Below, one piece after another: positions 12,744-25,629 of a DNA stretch of 64,000 nucleotides. The stretch covers positions 247,599,827 to 247,663,826 of the forward strand of contig CP136064.1 in assembly GCA_032622095.1 (NCBI GenBank). Reading direction: 5' to 3'. Position 1 is the first letter of the stretch. Each line of letters opens with the position of its first letter. This DNA comes from Siphonodentalium dalli (taxonomy: Eukaryota > Mollusca > Scaphopoda > Gadilida > Siphonodentaliidae). A program made the translations under genes and the position numbers. The notes under the pieces are model-generated. The model saw only the letters and a program-made list of their open reading frames with translations, had not been told where the DNA came from and searched no databases.

Positions 12744-13061
12744 CTGCGAAAGCGGTCATGTTGACAAGATATGGAAGATAATGATCAAAATATACTGTAA
12801 CCCCGGCTATAAAAACAGAGTTAGTGTGGTAAGTTGTAACCTGTATTTATGTTTGACCATGCAGTGTGGCCCAAAATGAAGGCTTAATGTTGAATCTGTA
12901 TTTCAAATTTTGTCATTTTTTCACTTGAAGTTGTGCTAAGATTCAGATATCTGAATAACTAGGTCAGTCATGAACCGTTCACAATGAACTTAGTGAGTAC
13001 ACTTAATCTGCGAAAGCGGCCATGTTGACCTAACATAAATGAGGCATGACCGCTTTCGCAG
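12744..13061. repeat. CTGCGAAAGCGGTCATG hairpin cluster, unit A
   Basis: A 17-base motif occurs at 12744-12760, again with one change at 13008-13024, and inverted at 13045-13061. The last two form a stem of about 17 bp with a 20-nt loop. The same hairpin stands at 23351-23404 (B) and 53707-53753 (F), with a further single copy at 53952-53968. It may be a regulatory palindrome or the core of a small repeat. Confidence 0.6.
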
Positions 13062-13119
13062 AAGTACTCTCAAGTGCCAAATTTGAAGCGCACATTAATT
13101 ATTATAATTTATACAGAGA

Positions 13120-13560
13120 GGGACGAATAGCTCAGTTGGTTTGTGGGCCCACCTCTGAGCTACACATTCGACACGGCTGAATCCGTATAGTATCGGTTGG
13201 ACTTTGTGTCGACATCATGGGCATCACGAATCAACCATCGATGCCACAATCAGTGCTCTGAGAACGATTCCAGAAGCAACAGAATCTCAGACAATATTTG
13301 AAAAACACATACTGGGAGAATTGCGTAACACTGCTCCTCTTGTAATGTCATTAACAGGGATGACATTAGGTTGGGCACACCGCCGGATCGGGAGCCGACA
13401 CTAAATTGCTGTCCCGTGTGCAACAATGCGCACATTAAAGATCCCTACCCTACTATGGATTCGGCTAAACAAATCTGGACAAATTGGGTGCTGGATCTTC
13501 TCGATCCCAGTGCGCCTATGGCCACAGGCCAGCATTGACCCCTACACTGAAAACTCTACA
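13120..13560 (+). mobile_element. tRNA-like SINE candidate in unit A module
   Basis: The start carries TAGCTCAGTTGG (about 13132-13143), a good match to a pol III box A. A weak box B-like ATTCGACACGG follows about 35 nt later. Related copies lie at about 23460 (B) and, inverted, about 53650 (F) and at the right edge of the window. Downstream sequence is non-coding. The 3' end is not defined, so the element could be shorter. Confidence 0.4.
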
Positions 13561-14946
13561 GATACAATGATACATGCGTGTTTTATGTCATAGATTGTTA
13601 CTATAATAGTATATCAAGGCACTATAAAAAAAATAATCGGTGACTTGAAATTAAATGGGCCTTTAAAAACATGCAAGTCTTGAAATATGTGTATGTACCG
13701 GGTACGCTTGTTAATTTCCTGATTAAATTTCCACCCGTATGGTAGTCCAAGTCTTCTTGTACTAAACCAGTTAAGATATTGGTATGGCGAGATGCTGGTG
13801 TTTAGTCCAAGTCCGCCTGCATAGCATTCCTATGACACGACTTACGCCCAGGATCTGTGGCGGGAATTGGTGGTGTATTTTATTCGATTTACCTAACAGA
13901 TCAATACATGATGCTATATACATCGGAAAGAGTGACATCTTATGGTCATAATGATGTATAATAATATAACTTTCATGTTAAATTACGCATAGAATATTCC
14001 GGTTGATTGTCACCGACATCGCTGTTTTTATATTTTGTTTACGTTTTAACTTAAACCCGAAGAGTTACGAAGAACCTCGGCAAAGTCCGGAGTTTGTTTT
14101 GGGCGAAACGAATTTGTATACAAACAAAATGGCAGCCCCCGTATTATTCTATTGCTTGTTGTGTTTACACTGTTTTAAACTGTCAGATGGTTGTAATTCC
14201 CGTAATTTATTTAATGTATTACATTTATATCTTCAATATTTACTTAATCTATGTATTTTTTTTATTTATTGACACGTATAATTACGATTACAATTACTTT
14301 TAAAAATTTGTAAACACTGCGGCAAATCTCTCTTTTCACATTAAATTACCGCTTTCAATTCACAACTGACGTGGGTTTCAGATCAAATAGCATGTCTTCT
14401 AAGGAAAATATCCGTTTATTGTCGCAATTGTGATATTTTATTTCATATAATTGTGGTTTTATTTGAGCGGGTCACTAACGCTTAAGTCGTGTTATAAGAA
14501 GCCTATGCAGGCGGGTTTGGACTAAACTACAGCATCTCGCCATACCAATATCTTAGCTGGTTTTAGTACAAGAAGACTTGGACTACCCGTATGGTTGTCA
14601 TTTGTCACTGTATGTTTATTTATTTATTGCAATCAATCTTCAATGGGAGTGAAAAAACCAGGAACGTGACTGTTGCCAGTGGAGAAACAAATTACATCAT
14701 ATAAACTATTTATATTAAAACACTGTGCTTTATATATAGTCACGCGACATTAGTCGCATTACTCGGAAAGTTTCCGAAGAAATCGGACATAAAATAATGG
14801 TATTAAGTTCAGATGCTGAGAATTACCAGGTCATGGTCATATAATATTAGAAGTCGATCAGATCATAGAACACGCCATTTGTCTTGCACAAAATTCAAAA
14901 AGTGTGGCTATTGATTTTCTAGTTTTAGTTATTGTTGGATTATTCC

Positions 14947-15581
14947 TCTTTGATGCAGGTTTCGTCAAAAACATTATGTGCAGAAATACTGTGCACGTGT
15001 AGTCGCAATGACCACGTGACCTTTGAAATCGTAAGATACGATAAACGCCACACGGACAGTAACCGACGATACAGTTAGTCCGTAAATAAACCTTTCTTTA
15101 CTAAATGGACTCTCCCATTCAGTTAGAAGGTATACATTGGAATGGTCTATAATTAACATGAAGGGATGTTCATGAAATATAAGTAGACGACAGCTGATAC
15201 AAGTGCAGAACGATTCCTATTCATTGGTGGGGAAATGTTCACTATATAAGTTCAACGGAGGAGAGAATATATGCATATATGGCGAATAAATATGTTCAAA
15301 CCAACAGACGACCGTATGTTGAACTTATTATCTGAACATTCCCTAATGGAACTACTCGTCTATGAGTGATTATTAAATAAAGGGTTATGCTAGGAAAAAG
15401 AGATGCAGCTATCAAATTCTCATAATTTTATTTAACATTTTCACGATACGATAACGATAACAAATATAGTGACGGTAAATATGCATATAAATAATATAAA
15501 TAACAATATTGACATGAATATTCATAAAACAAACGAACGCACTAATCCAGCAACACGTTGCCGTATATTAATTATGTATGT
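14947..15581 (-). terminator. 3' flank of T-box copy B
   Basis: This matches the 3' flanks of A, E and F. An AATAAA signal reads on the minus strand at 15432-15427, about 150 nt after the stop. An inverted repeat AAGTTCAAC...GTTGAACTT spans about 15250-15330. The flank meets the upstream module of unit A at about 14946, which defines the B/A unit junction. Confidence 0.6.
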
Positions 15582-17317
15582 TTAGAAGGACAAGTCACTC
15601 GGGGTGAAGGTCATGGACATGGCTTCTCTCAGAATATCGTGGTTACAGTTCTCCGAAGTCGCGTGTAACTCCTCAGGAACAAATGAGTTCACTAGTTCAT
15701 TTGTATCGTCGCAGTAACCGCCGCTTCCGATACTACTGTTGGAACAATCTGACTGAACATCGCCATCTGGTGAGGATTCGTAGATTATGAGGGAAGGTAC
15801 CAGGCTATCGGGTGAGGTATGTGAATCTTCGTCATCAGTGGCTGGAAGGCTTATGTCGTCCTTATTCTTTGATATATCGAAGATGTCTGCTTTAAGTTGT
15901 TCAAAGTCTGGTGTCAATCGTGACGATGGTTCACACAACGCTGCTAGTGCAAAAAGGTCGTTGGAATGTGGGAGCACAGAGGAACATACTGCTTGGTGAC
16001 TGAATTGGCGACAACTGTTGAAATTCCTGCTATCGTAACTGAGTTCGTCGTACGGTCCCGAGAATACGGGTGATGATGAGGTGAAGGCTGGAAGTAATCG
16101 GCTATCCCAGGCCGGTATCGGTGAATCCACAACCGGAGTGGTTGTGTAGCTCTGTGGAGAATAGTCTTTGTGTGGAGTTTGGGTATGGCTAGGATTATCT
16201 TGCCTTCTTTTGCTTTCTGGTTGAAATTCTGCAAACAAATAAAACATACGAATTAAAAATTTAATTGTTCTAGAAACAGTATACAATGCAAATGATTACG
16301 AGAGCCTGTCGAGACGGCAAGTGCAGCCAATAATTGTTTGAATTGTATTTGGATAGATTTCCAGATGCTGATATCTTCTTGTATTTTAAACACGTACCTC
16401 GGGAAATACAACCGATGGTTCACTTGTATTTGAAGTGGATTCCAGGAATAATCTTTTCCAAGTCTTGTAAGCTCAAATTCTTACCTCATAAATGAGGATA
16501 TGTTGCTTTCTGTTTAGAGTAAAGAGAAGAAATAACTAAGCGTTTTGATCTCACAGGTATATGAATACTTACCACTCGTGTCTTCAGACTCTGATCTCAG
16601 TCGCTTCTTTGTCATTGTTCTGGAACTGGAAAAAAGAGGATGCAATAATCAGATTTGAAAGAAAACAATAATGAAGGTCTAACATTCTTATCTAAATATC
16701 TTATTTGCACCTTGTTTTTGGCGACGATTGGGTCTGATTACAATAACCGTGGAAGAACATGTAAGGCGAAATAGTCCGAACCGCATCTAACTATCGGCAA
16801 GTGGAACAGATGGGGAAACAGCGAGATTTGAATAAAACAAGAAGTAAACGATTACTTGATATCAACTATCAAGGCCGTGATAGATTGGTACAATAATATG
16901 GATTCTTGACCAGGAGACAAATTGTGACAAGTGATTGTGGGGTGGACACAATCCTAATCCGTGTGTACATGTGTTATGTCATGCCGCCGAAATATACCAT
17001 AATGGAATGCATATGCATTGAATTGTTTATTTTCAAAGTCAACATCGAAATTGCAACATGCTACAACGTAAATACATATATACAAAACAAACAATACATA
17101 ACTTGTATGCACATCAATAAATTAATCCATCATATTGTATGGAATAAATAATGACACTCACCTCTCATCTTTATTCTCTCTGAAGCCTTTTGCGAACGAA
17201 TGGATTGTTGTCGATCTTGAGCTTCGTGATCTGAAAGAAGAAATTCCAACGTGTCATAACGAATGTATGTTACGAACCGAAGAGGAAACACGGAAGTGTA
17301 AAGTTGATATATATTAA

Positions 17318-17697
17318 CCCTTTACCCAACAGAAGGGCCCTGTGCCAATGCATTCTCTTATATATGCGAGTCGACCATAGGTCGCCTCGCATATATAAGA
17401 GAATGCATTGGCTTAACACATTAAAAATTATAAAATTGTTAAAGAATGTAAGAAAAAATGGTAAAAAGTGTTTTTTTTAGGCCAATGCATTCTCTTATAT
17501 ATGCGAGGCGACCTATGGTCGACTCGCATATATAAGAGAATGCATTGGCACAGGGCATAACTGTAACTATCACAATGTGGTCAAGGAGCCGGTTCCAATG
17601 ATATCCATATTTTTATGGTTCTATTGAGACAGACCGAAGATATTTTAGGCTGTTGAAGCTTATTTGGCCGGTTTTGGCCGGTTTGTTGGGTAAAGGG
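17318..17697. mobile_element. piggyBac-like MITE in intron 4 of copy B
   Basis: The ends are CCCTTTACCCAACA and TGTTGGGTAAAGGG. The left flank is TTAA (17314-17317); the right is TTGG, a mutated TTAA. Copy A has the empty site near 6375 (GATAGTTAAATCGAT). Inside lie two 67-bp hairpins at 17345-17411 and 17482-17548. The same element sits in intron 3 of E. TTAA target and CCC start fit piggyBac; no transposase is encoded. Confidence 0.85.
17345..17548. repeat. Paired near-perfect hairpins inside the MITE
   Basis: Two palindromes of 67 bp, each with arms CCAATGCATTCTCTTATATA and a GTCGACCATAGGTCGC centre, are arranged as inverted partners 70 nt apart. Copies occur at 42058-42124 and 42206-42271 (E), 60680-60746 and 60968-61034 (F), and degenerate at 35130-35195 and 35225-35286 (D). 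Confidence 0.85.
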
Positions 17698-20378
17698 TTG
17701 GAATCGATATTTCGTTATACAGAGGGTAATAAGTAGAGCAATGGCTGAATGAGGCCGGAATGCAACCCTGAAGACTCTTAGCAACTATATCAGAATATAA
17801 AATGGGTGTTACCTGGAATTCAATTGACAAATAATGAAGTACTTCGGCATCAAGCATACCATATATTAATGCATCAAGTCGAATTTATTCATTACCATTT
17901 CACTATTATATGAGTGCAGTTCATTGAATTTCCCTGACGTTGAGCTAAAATGTGATATCTTCCTTCTTCACCTTTCAAGCCGTTGAAAATTATTGAATCA
18001 TATGTTATAGGAAGGTTTGAGATTTATAATACTAGATACGTACCTCTTCACTCTGGTATGCGGTGACAGGAATGAAAGTTGTCTCAGCAAAGGTGAAGGT
18101 CTTTGTTAGCGCTTGTCCGGGATGGTCGTCTGCCATGGATATATGAAGACGAGGCTTGTATTTCTGCATCGTGTTCACTATGACCTGCAAACAGAAGTTA
18201 GGTTAAACATTCGTTCACAGAATGGATTCTCAATTCGAGTTATAGCAGAATACAACGGAATGGTCTAATCATAATTAATTGTGTAAGTACATTCGGATCA
18301 TACCAGCGAACGACAGACATAGAACCCCATTCAGAGTTCGTGCCCTTCTGCTATTTTGTTAACAATTACTCTCAAATACTGCATGTATTTACAGTCCAGT
18401 GAAAATAAACATATTGGACATTTAATTAGATTCTTTTATACAGATTGAACGAATCAGTGAGAATAAAATAACTAGCCATGGGCGAGTATTCATTTATGAA
18501 TGTGGGACAAATAGTACGCGAACACATCAGAGAAGTTTATTGAATTCCTTTTGACCAAACAATGTGACGCTTGTAAAGTTTGAACTAGTTTGAAACGACC
18601 ACTATTTTGTTTCCATTCCATGACACAAATAAATATACAGATAACACCGGTATGATGTGTAGTATGAGGTAATACAAAGTGAACAGTTTTGTGTTATGTT
18701 CATTCAATGCCAATAACACTCTGTTGATAATGTTGAGAATTGAGTTAAAATTTATTGAAGTTAGTTATTCAAAAATAAAAAATAAACCCACCATACTTAC
18801 ATTCCCTTGTTGCGATTTCCTGTTATTTGTCAGCTTGAGTTTGTGGAACATGACAGGCTTGCGCATCCAGAATGATCCGGGTGCCGGCGAATCGGGGTGT
18901 ACATAGGTTGTCATGGGAACGGGACTGTCGGCGTTACCGGAAGCTAACCACTCAGAGTCGTAGAACTTGTACCGACAGTCGTCCACGGAAACCACGTCTA
19001 TGGAGAGGGTGTACTGTTTCGTGGGGTGTAGTCCCTCAATGGAGTACGACAGTGATGGGAACATCCGTCTGCGAACAGAAATTGTCATATAAAAATGTGG
19101 TGAGTGCGCATACTACAAAGATTTAGAGAACCGCGAATTGAGCCACATGCTACCACACTGTTTATTAACATATTTGTTCTTCGGCAAACTGCTGGCGAAT
19201 GAAATACGAACATATTGGTCGATAACTATTATGATGTAAATTTATGTGATACAGTAAATACGCAAGAAAACACTTTTTTATTTATGTGCCTGAAACTTCT
19301 GAAAATTCAAGAAATTATATGACAACCACGTAGCAATATTCCATGACCCGATTTGCGGTAATAAATAGACAGTTTTTTTAACAATCTGAATAAAACGAAT
19401 CGGTGAGAATTGAATGTGACTTGCTTCTCCAAGACCCACGCTTACCTTCCAACTTTTGTGACTATCATTTCCGTCCCGATCTGATCAAACTTTCTCCACA
19501 TTCCAGCATTGTGTAGAGACACGGTTACTTCCCTCTGGTGGTTGTCGATTGCATTAACATCAACGGGTCGTTCATGTGATGCTCGACAGTCTGAAAATAA
19601 GCAAAACAAACATGAAACGTGCGTAAATCAACTGGGTAAACACTGTGTACAAAACCACATGCTCCAGTTTAGTCAATCGTTATGCATGAATTAAAAAGGT
19701 ATCCGAAAACCGATTAGCATCAGCCAAAAACAGCTCAGTTATGTGGGACTTGAACATTTGGCCACACATTATTTCAGTATTGTTTTAAACAGTCAGAATG
19801 ACGAAGTCTGAATTAATAGAATAAACTAGAACAATATTCCAGCGCCACTCTTTATTTTTGATAGGTTAATTCTGACATAAGTGACTGGGTAGAACTTTCG
19901 AATTTAAGTTTAGAAGACACGGTATCCAAACTAATGGTCAAAGGGGAACTAACATACGCATAGAAGGTGAAATCTTACCTATTCCCGCAAGTGAATCCTG
20001 AGGTAGAATATCTTGTTTCTTGTACCGACAACCTTGCCGCTGGTATGTCTGTGGAGGTAAGATCGACGGGATGGCGGAGTCCCAGGTAGCGTAGACACTG
20101 TCAGAGAACATGGTTCAATTCCTGTAATGAAAAAAAGGAACTATATAAATGAGTGAATTAGCACGATTATATAAATCACGATTGAGTGAACAAGAAGTTA
20201 CACGAACGTTCGAAAATGTGTCAAATCGTGCGCAATTCTAGCCGCCTATCTATGGGGTGCTAGTTGTTGAATCTTAAAATAAAATAAATTCACCAAGAGC
20301 GACTGGTGCCAAACTAACATGAACCGCCATTTACTCCGAAATTTATTGCAACCTCAGAACAATATGTTGTTCCTTGAA

Positions 20379-20872
20379 AGGCACGTGAGGCCTTAGTTGT
20401 CGAAAATATTCATATTTGTTCCAATCACCGTAAACAGAAAAACATTAAAACGCATACAGTTTCGTTCATATATACCATGACCATCGCGTAAACAGCATGT
20501 TATCATAAAGATTTACTATATTTTACCTAAGCAAGAGCCTGATTGTGTTACAGAAGACAGTACAATGCTGCTGGCTAATCACACGCAAATGGCAGAAACG
20601 CTCTTTATTCGTTCCATATCAGGAATTCACCCACAAATAACGCTCTTTATGTTTACCATCATAATATAAACAAACACCAGAAAAGTAACTTTTTATGCTT
20701 TTGTTTACATAACAATGGTCAAAAATATAACAATAACATACTGTTTATGCGATATTTCTTATTTGTATACGGACAAAGTCTGTCTACATTTTGTTGTTAT
20801 TTCTGTTTGTGGCGGTTTTTGACGGGTGGAAATATTTTCACAGGATACCCACCGCCAAGGCCGACCGTACCT
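20379..20872. mobile_element. TTAA-type MITE, AGGTACGG family, copy 2
   Basis: This 494-bp element starts AGGCACGTGAGGCCTT and ends AAGGCCGACCGTACCT. It is flanked by TTGAA on both sides (20374-20378, 20873-20877). Unit C has the empty site near 29305 (GTTCCTTGAACTTAAG), so a single TTGAA was duplicated. It lies in the leader intron of copy B. The target differs from the TTAA of copy 1. Confidence 0.8.
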
Positions 20873-21167
20873 TTGAACTATAAGAGTATATTGAGACGTT
20901 TTAGACAATGGTAGCAAAGAATCGTGTTTCTTATCTTAGAACACGAAGCATTCTCATTCATGTTGAAACCATACGTTTCCAATGATATATTAACTGAACA
21001 CAGAACAACTACCATAACAAGCTGGGAACCAAGTATGCAAATACTAATAAAAAGGTACCACATGCTACTCACAATTTAACTGTAGCCGAGTCGTTGTATT
21101 ATAAAGAGATGAACTGGTTATGATGCGGTATGTTTGGATTATGATTTATTCTGACGATAAGTTTCAG

Positions 21168-21175
21168 TATATATA
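21168..21175 (-). promoter_or_regulatory. TATA box of copy B
   Basis: TATATATA lies in the same GTATATATACTGAAAC context as in A, C and F, about 95 nt before the leader-exon donor (exon end 21073). Confidence 0.42.
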
Positions 21176-24100
21176 CAGATACAGGGATACTCATTGTCAC
21201 ATCTCACATCCCCTGGTATCAATTTATAGATGCTCGACTAGTTTTCGGAGTTGTTTTCTAAACGATGCTAGTGTGATTAGTTATCAAAACAACAATCAAC
21301 AGTTGGGATTCTTACACAAACAACTACTCATCGCGATCGTGTTATTATAGTGCACACACCCCAACCAATCACTGAGCAATGATCGCCCCATTTCGACAAG
21401 GATCTTGGCTGAACAATTGACTATTCAACCAGAGTATGTCCACTATGTACCAAAGAACTAGGCGACAAATATCACGTTATCATGATTTACCATAAACTAT
21501 TGATTGATTGATTGAAGTGTACACAGTTAAAGGAACTCAGATCAGATCGATATATTTAAAACCCTATTTCTATAGAAGACCGAATGCCCACAAACTCCCA
21601 TAACTCTTCAAGACTAGAAATAAAAAGACAATTAGGAATCTGTCAACTACCACAAGGAAAGTCCAGGATATGTTCTGGCAAGTCCACTTGATGATATAGC
21701 ACTAATATTCCGTGCACCCACCCTATGTTTAAAATATCGACATCCCCGACCATAAAGTAAGCTCCCCGCCCACTGTACCTGAAATTATCAACCGACCGGA
21801 GACTGATACAAATATAAACACTCATGTGTGCCTCATGTGTAAGTTATTGTTATATATAATGTACTAAATGAATATTTTGATGTCATATAATATCTTGTAC
21901 TCTCACTTTTCTGTAATATCTTTATATCGATGAACAGAAACTACATTGAATTTAATTTATCATAAGTTTATTGGAGCTGTTCTACACCAGAATAATTTAA
22001 ATTATCATGTTTGAAAAAACTTCTGTGCATGATGTTGGTCTAAAAGCCATATGGCTGTTTTCTCTAAAAAATACACATAAAACACGGTATTGAAATAGGT
22101 CGATAAATAGCTGAACTACATTTTGACGTACATTACATTATGTTACAGGAAGATACATTGAAGTCTTACAAAATACAACTTTGAACACGATGTTTGTTTC
22201 AAAACAAGCAACACCATGTGCATGAGATGGAACAGAACAGAGCGTTCCGTATTAGTCTATTCATGATATGGTAGAAATAAAGAGGAAGAGACTGAAAGGA
22301 ATCAGGATAGGCGGGTCCGCTCCTATATATGAACCCGAACAGTGTTCGAACACGCCCTATGGACCGATAAGATCAGAAATTGAACAGCGTTGGTTCGAAA
22401 ACGCCTCATATAATCGAATTTATGAAAGTTGAAACTGATGCGCAATAATCTCAGAAGATATAGTTCAGTCACGAACGTAGTGCGTACATTCTACGAATAA
22501 CGTCAATTATACGACCGACAGAATTAAAACTTTGTGTTCCGTGGGTAGTTCTTAACTTTATTCTGTTACAGAACCCGGATTCTAAATTGTACAGTGTTCG
22601 CATGCAATATTATTGATGATAATATCAAATGGGAGAATCATTACATTCCGGAACGAATTATTCCGTAAATCTGGTCTTTTGATCGATTCTCACACATTTT
22701 AAGGACAAAATAAATTATTTCTCTTCAGAAAATTGAGCTTACAATATAAAATCAACATATATTTGGGGATAGTGAGCACAAAATGTCACCGTCTAGATTG
22801 AGTTCAACCTTTCGTTCCGTTTCCGGTTCCTATCAGAGAAAATTGCACATTACTAACATGGTGGCCGTCGTTGATTATCCTACTTCGATTAGAAATTTTT
22901 AATATAATAATTAATGAACTAATGTGTACACGTTATCATTAACTGTGATGAATACTCTTGTTTACAATGTTGTTAACTTATTAAAGTTGAGAAACTATTT
23001 TATATATCCCCAATCGCAAACACACAGTAAATATATACAGAGCGACTTGACCTCTGGAATCACCAATCTGTGATAGCGGTCATGTTGACAGAACATATGG
23101 AACACAACGATAAAAATATACTGCAACCGCGTCTATAAACAGAGTTAGAGTGGTAAGTTGTAATCTGTATTTTTTTTTTTACCAGTGTGGCCCAAAATGA
23201 AGGCTTAAAGTTGAAACTGTCACCGTGCCTGTGTGTCGATATTTATAACTTTGTCATTTATTTTCTCTTGAAGTTGCGCTAAGATTCAGTTGTCTGAATA
23301 ACTAGGTCAGTCGTGAACCGTTCACAATGAACTTACTGAGTACACTTAATCTGCGAAAGCGGTCATGTTGACCTAAAATAAATGAGGCATGACCGCTTTC
23401 GCAGAAGTACTCACAAGTGCCAAATATGAAGCATACATTAATTATTATAATTTATACAGAGAGGAGCGAATAGCTCAGTTGGTTTGTGGGCCCACATCTG
23501 AGCGGCACCTTCGACGTGGCCGAATCCGATATAGTATCGTTTGGACTTTGTGTCGACATCATGGGCACCACGAATCGATGCCACAATCAGTGCTCTAAGA
23601 GCGATTCCAGAATCTCAGACAAAATTTGAAAAACACATTCTGGGCGAATTGCGTAACTCTGCTCCTCTTGTAATGTCATTATCAGGGATGACATTAGGTT
23701 GGGCACACCGCCGGATCGGGAACCGACACTGAATGGCTGTCCAGTGTGCAACAATCCGCACATCAAAGATCCCTACCCTACTAGTATGGATTCGGCAAAA
23801 TAATCCAGAACAAATTGGGTGGTGGATCTTCTCGATCCCAGTGCGCCTATGGCCACTGGCCAACACTGACCCCTGCACTGAAATCTCTAGATACAATGAT
23901 ACATATGTGTATGTACCGGGTACGCTTATTAATTTCCTGATTAAATTTCCACCCGTATGGTTGTCATTTGGCACTGTACGTTTATTTATTTATTGCAATC
24001 AATCTTCAATGGGAGTGAAAAAAAACCCCAGGAACGTGACTGTTGCCATTGGGGAATCAAATTACATCATATAAACTATTTATATTAAAACGAAAACACT

Positions 24101-25629
24101 GCGCTTTATATATAGCCACGCGACATGAGTCGCATTACTCGGAAAGTTTCCGAAGAAATCGGACATAAAAATAATGGTATTAAGTTCACGGATGCTGAGA
24201 ATTACCAGGTCGTGGTCATATAATATTAAAAGTCGATCGAGACATTTTCCCTGTACTATGAAACCACTGTGATAGTTAACACAAATTTGTAATTACAAAT
24301 TAATAAATACTATTTGTATTTACAGGTATAAAATTTTTCATAGTATTCACCCCAGATCATAGATCATTAGCCTTGTACAAAATACAAAAAGTGGCTATTG
24401 ATTTTCTGGTTTTAGTTATTGTTGGATTATTCCTCTTTGATGCATGTTTCGTCAAAACAAATTATGTGCAGAAAGACCGTGCACTGACCACGTGACCTTT
24501 GAAATCGTAATATACGATAAACGTCACACGAACTGTATACCTCTTTGCTCTGGTATGCGGTGACGGGAATGAAAGTTGTCTCCGCAAAGGTGAAGGTCTT
24601 TGTTAGCGCTTGTCCGGGACGTTCGTCTGCCATGGCTATATGAAGACGAGGCTTGTATTTCTGCATCGTGTTCACTATGACCTGCAAACAGAAGTTAGGT
24701 TAAACCTTCGTTCACTGAATGGACTCACTTTCAGTTATAGCAGAATACAACGGAATGGTCTAATCATAATTAATTGTGTAAGTACCTTCGGGTCATATGA
24801 GCGAACGACAGACATAGAACCCCATTCATATTTTGCCCCTTCTGCTATTTTGTTAACAATTAGTCTCAAATACTGCATGCATTTACAGATTAATGAGAAT
24901 AAACATATTGAAAATTTAAATAAATTCTTGTGTAGGGATACACAGCTTTACTTTTTAACAGACATCCCTTTAAACGAATCAGTGAGAATAAAATAACTAG
25001 CCATGTGCGAGTATATTCTACTTGACCAAACAATGTGACGCTTGTATAGTTTGAACTTGATTGAAACGACCACTATTTTGTGTCCATTCCACGACACAAA
25101 TAAATATATAGATAACACCGGCATGATGTGTAGTGTGAGGCAATACAAAGTGAATGATTTTATATTATGTCCATACAATTCCAAATACCATGTTGATATT
25201 GTTGAGAATTGAGTTAAAGTTCAATGAAGTTATATAGTTCTTCTAAAACAAAAACCATCATACTTACATTCCCTTGCTGTGATTTCCTGTTATTTGTCAG
25301 TTTGAGTTTGTGGAACATGACAGGCTTACGCATCCAGAATGATCCGGGTGCCGGGGAATCGGGATGTACATAGGTTGTCATGGGAACCGGACTATCGGCG
25401 TTACCGGAAGCTAACCACTCAGAGTCGTAGAACTTGTACCGACAGTCGTCCACGAAAACCACGTCGATCGAGAGGGTGTACTGTTTCGTGGGGTGTAGTC
25501 CCTCAATGGAGTACGACAGTGATGGGAACATCCGTCTGCGAAGAGAAATCGTCATATAAAAATGTGTTGAGTGTGCATAAGACAAAGTGAACTGCGCGAT
25601 TTGAGCTACTTGCGATCACCCTGTTTGTA

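Larger units (their letters stand above)
9519..14946 (-). repeat. Upstream module of T-box unit A
   Basis: This segment is shared with the regions upstream of B (20112-24433), C (28978-32395, carrying a LINE) and F (52669-57108), and begins again at 63263. From the gene outward it holds the leader intron, the leader exon and TATA box near 10.6 kb, a CTGCGAAAGCGGTCATG hairpin near 13.0 kb, a tRNA-like box A near 13.13 kb and the unit boundary near 14.94 kb. No protein gene is supported inside it. About 11588-11815 differs from the other modules. Confidence 0.7.
15582..20111 (-). pseudogene. T-box copy B, frameshifted in exon 5
   Basis: Exons on the minus strand: 20111-19979, 19590-19446, 19068-18801, 18184-18044, 17230-17162, 16625-16573 and 16228-15582. 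All splice sites look usable. Exon 2 is 6 nt longer than in A (in frame). Exon 5 is 69 nt instead of 65: the bases TTCG are duplicated just after AACAATCCA. The frame then shifts from NPFAKGF to a short tail and reaches TAA inside the exon. The predicted product stops within the T-box C-terminal helix and lacks the basic patch and acidic tail. Exon 7 is otherwise open (about 215 residues, ending TFTPSDLSF), so the lesion is recent or an alternative splice rescues it. Exon 7 starts EFQPESKRRQ, as in E, unlike DVQP in A and F. Confidence 0.82.
20112..24433 (-). repeat. Upstream module of T-box unit B
   Basis: This is homologous to 9519-14946. It contains a MITE (20379-20872) in the leader intron, the leader exon donor at 21073, the hairpin motif at 23351-23404 and a tRNA-like box A near 23470. 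A stretch of about 115 bp near 24239-24352, framed by TACTATGAAA and TTTCATAGTA, is absent from module A and looks like a small insertion. No gene seen. Confidence 0.65.

Noticed and set aside
13120..13210. Possible functional tRNA gene
   Set aside because: Box A is good, but box B is poor, no cloverleaf closes and the sequence repeats with each unit, so a SINE-like head is more likely.
18872..19126. Antisense frames of about 84 codons opposite exon 3 in several copies
   Set aside because: They mirror the conserved T-box exon and recur only because that exon is conserved.
23615..23974. 119-codon frame on the minus strand
   Set aside because: It reads through the SINE-like repeat of module B; the corresponding frames in A and F are broken or different.
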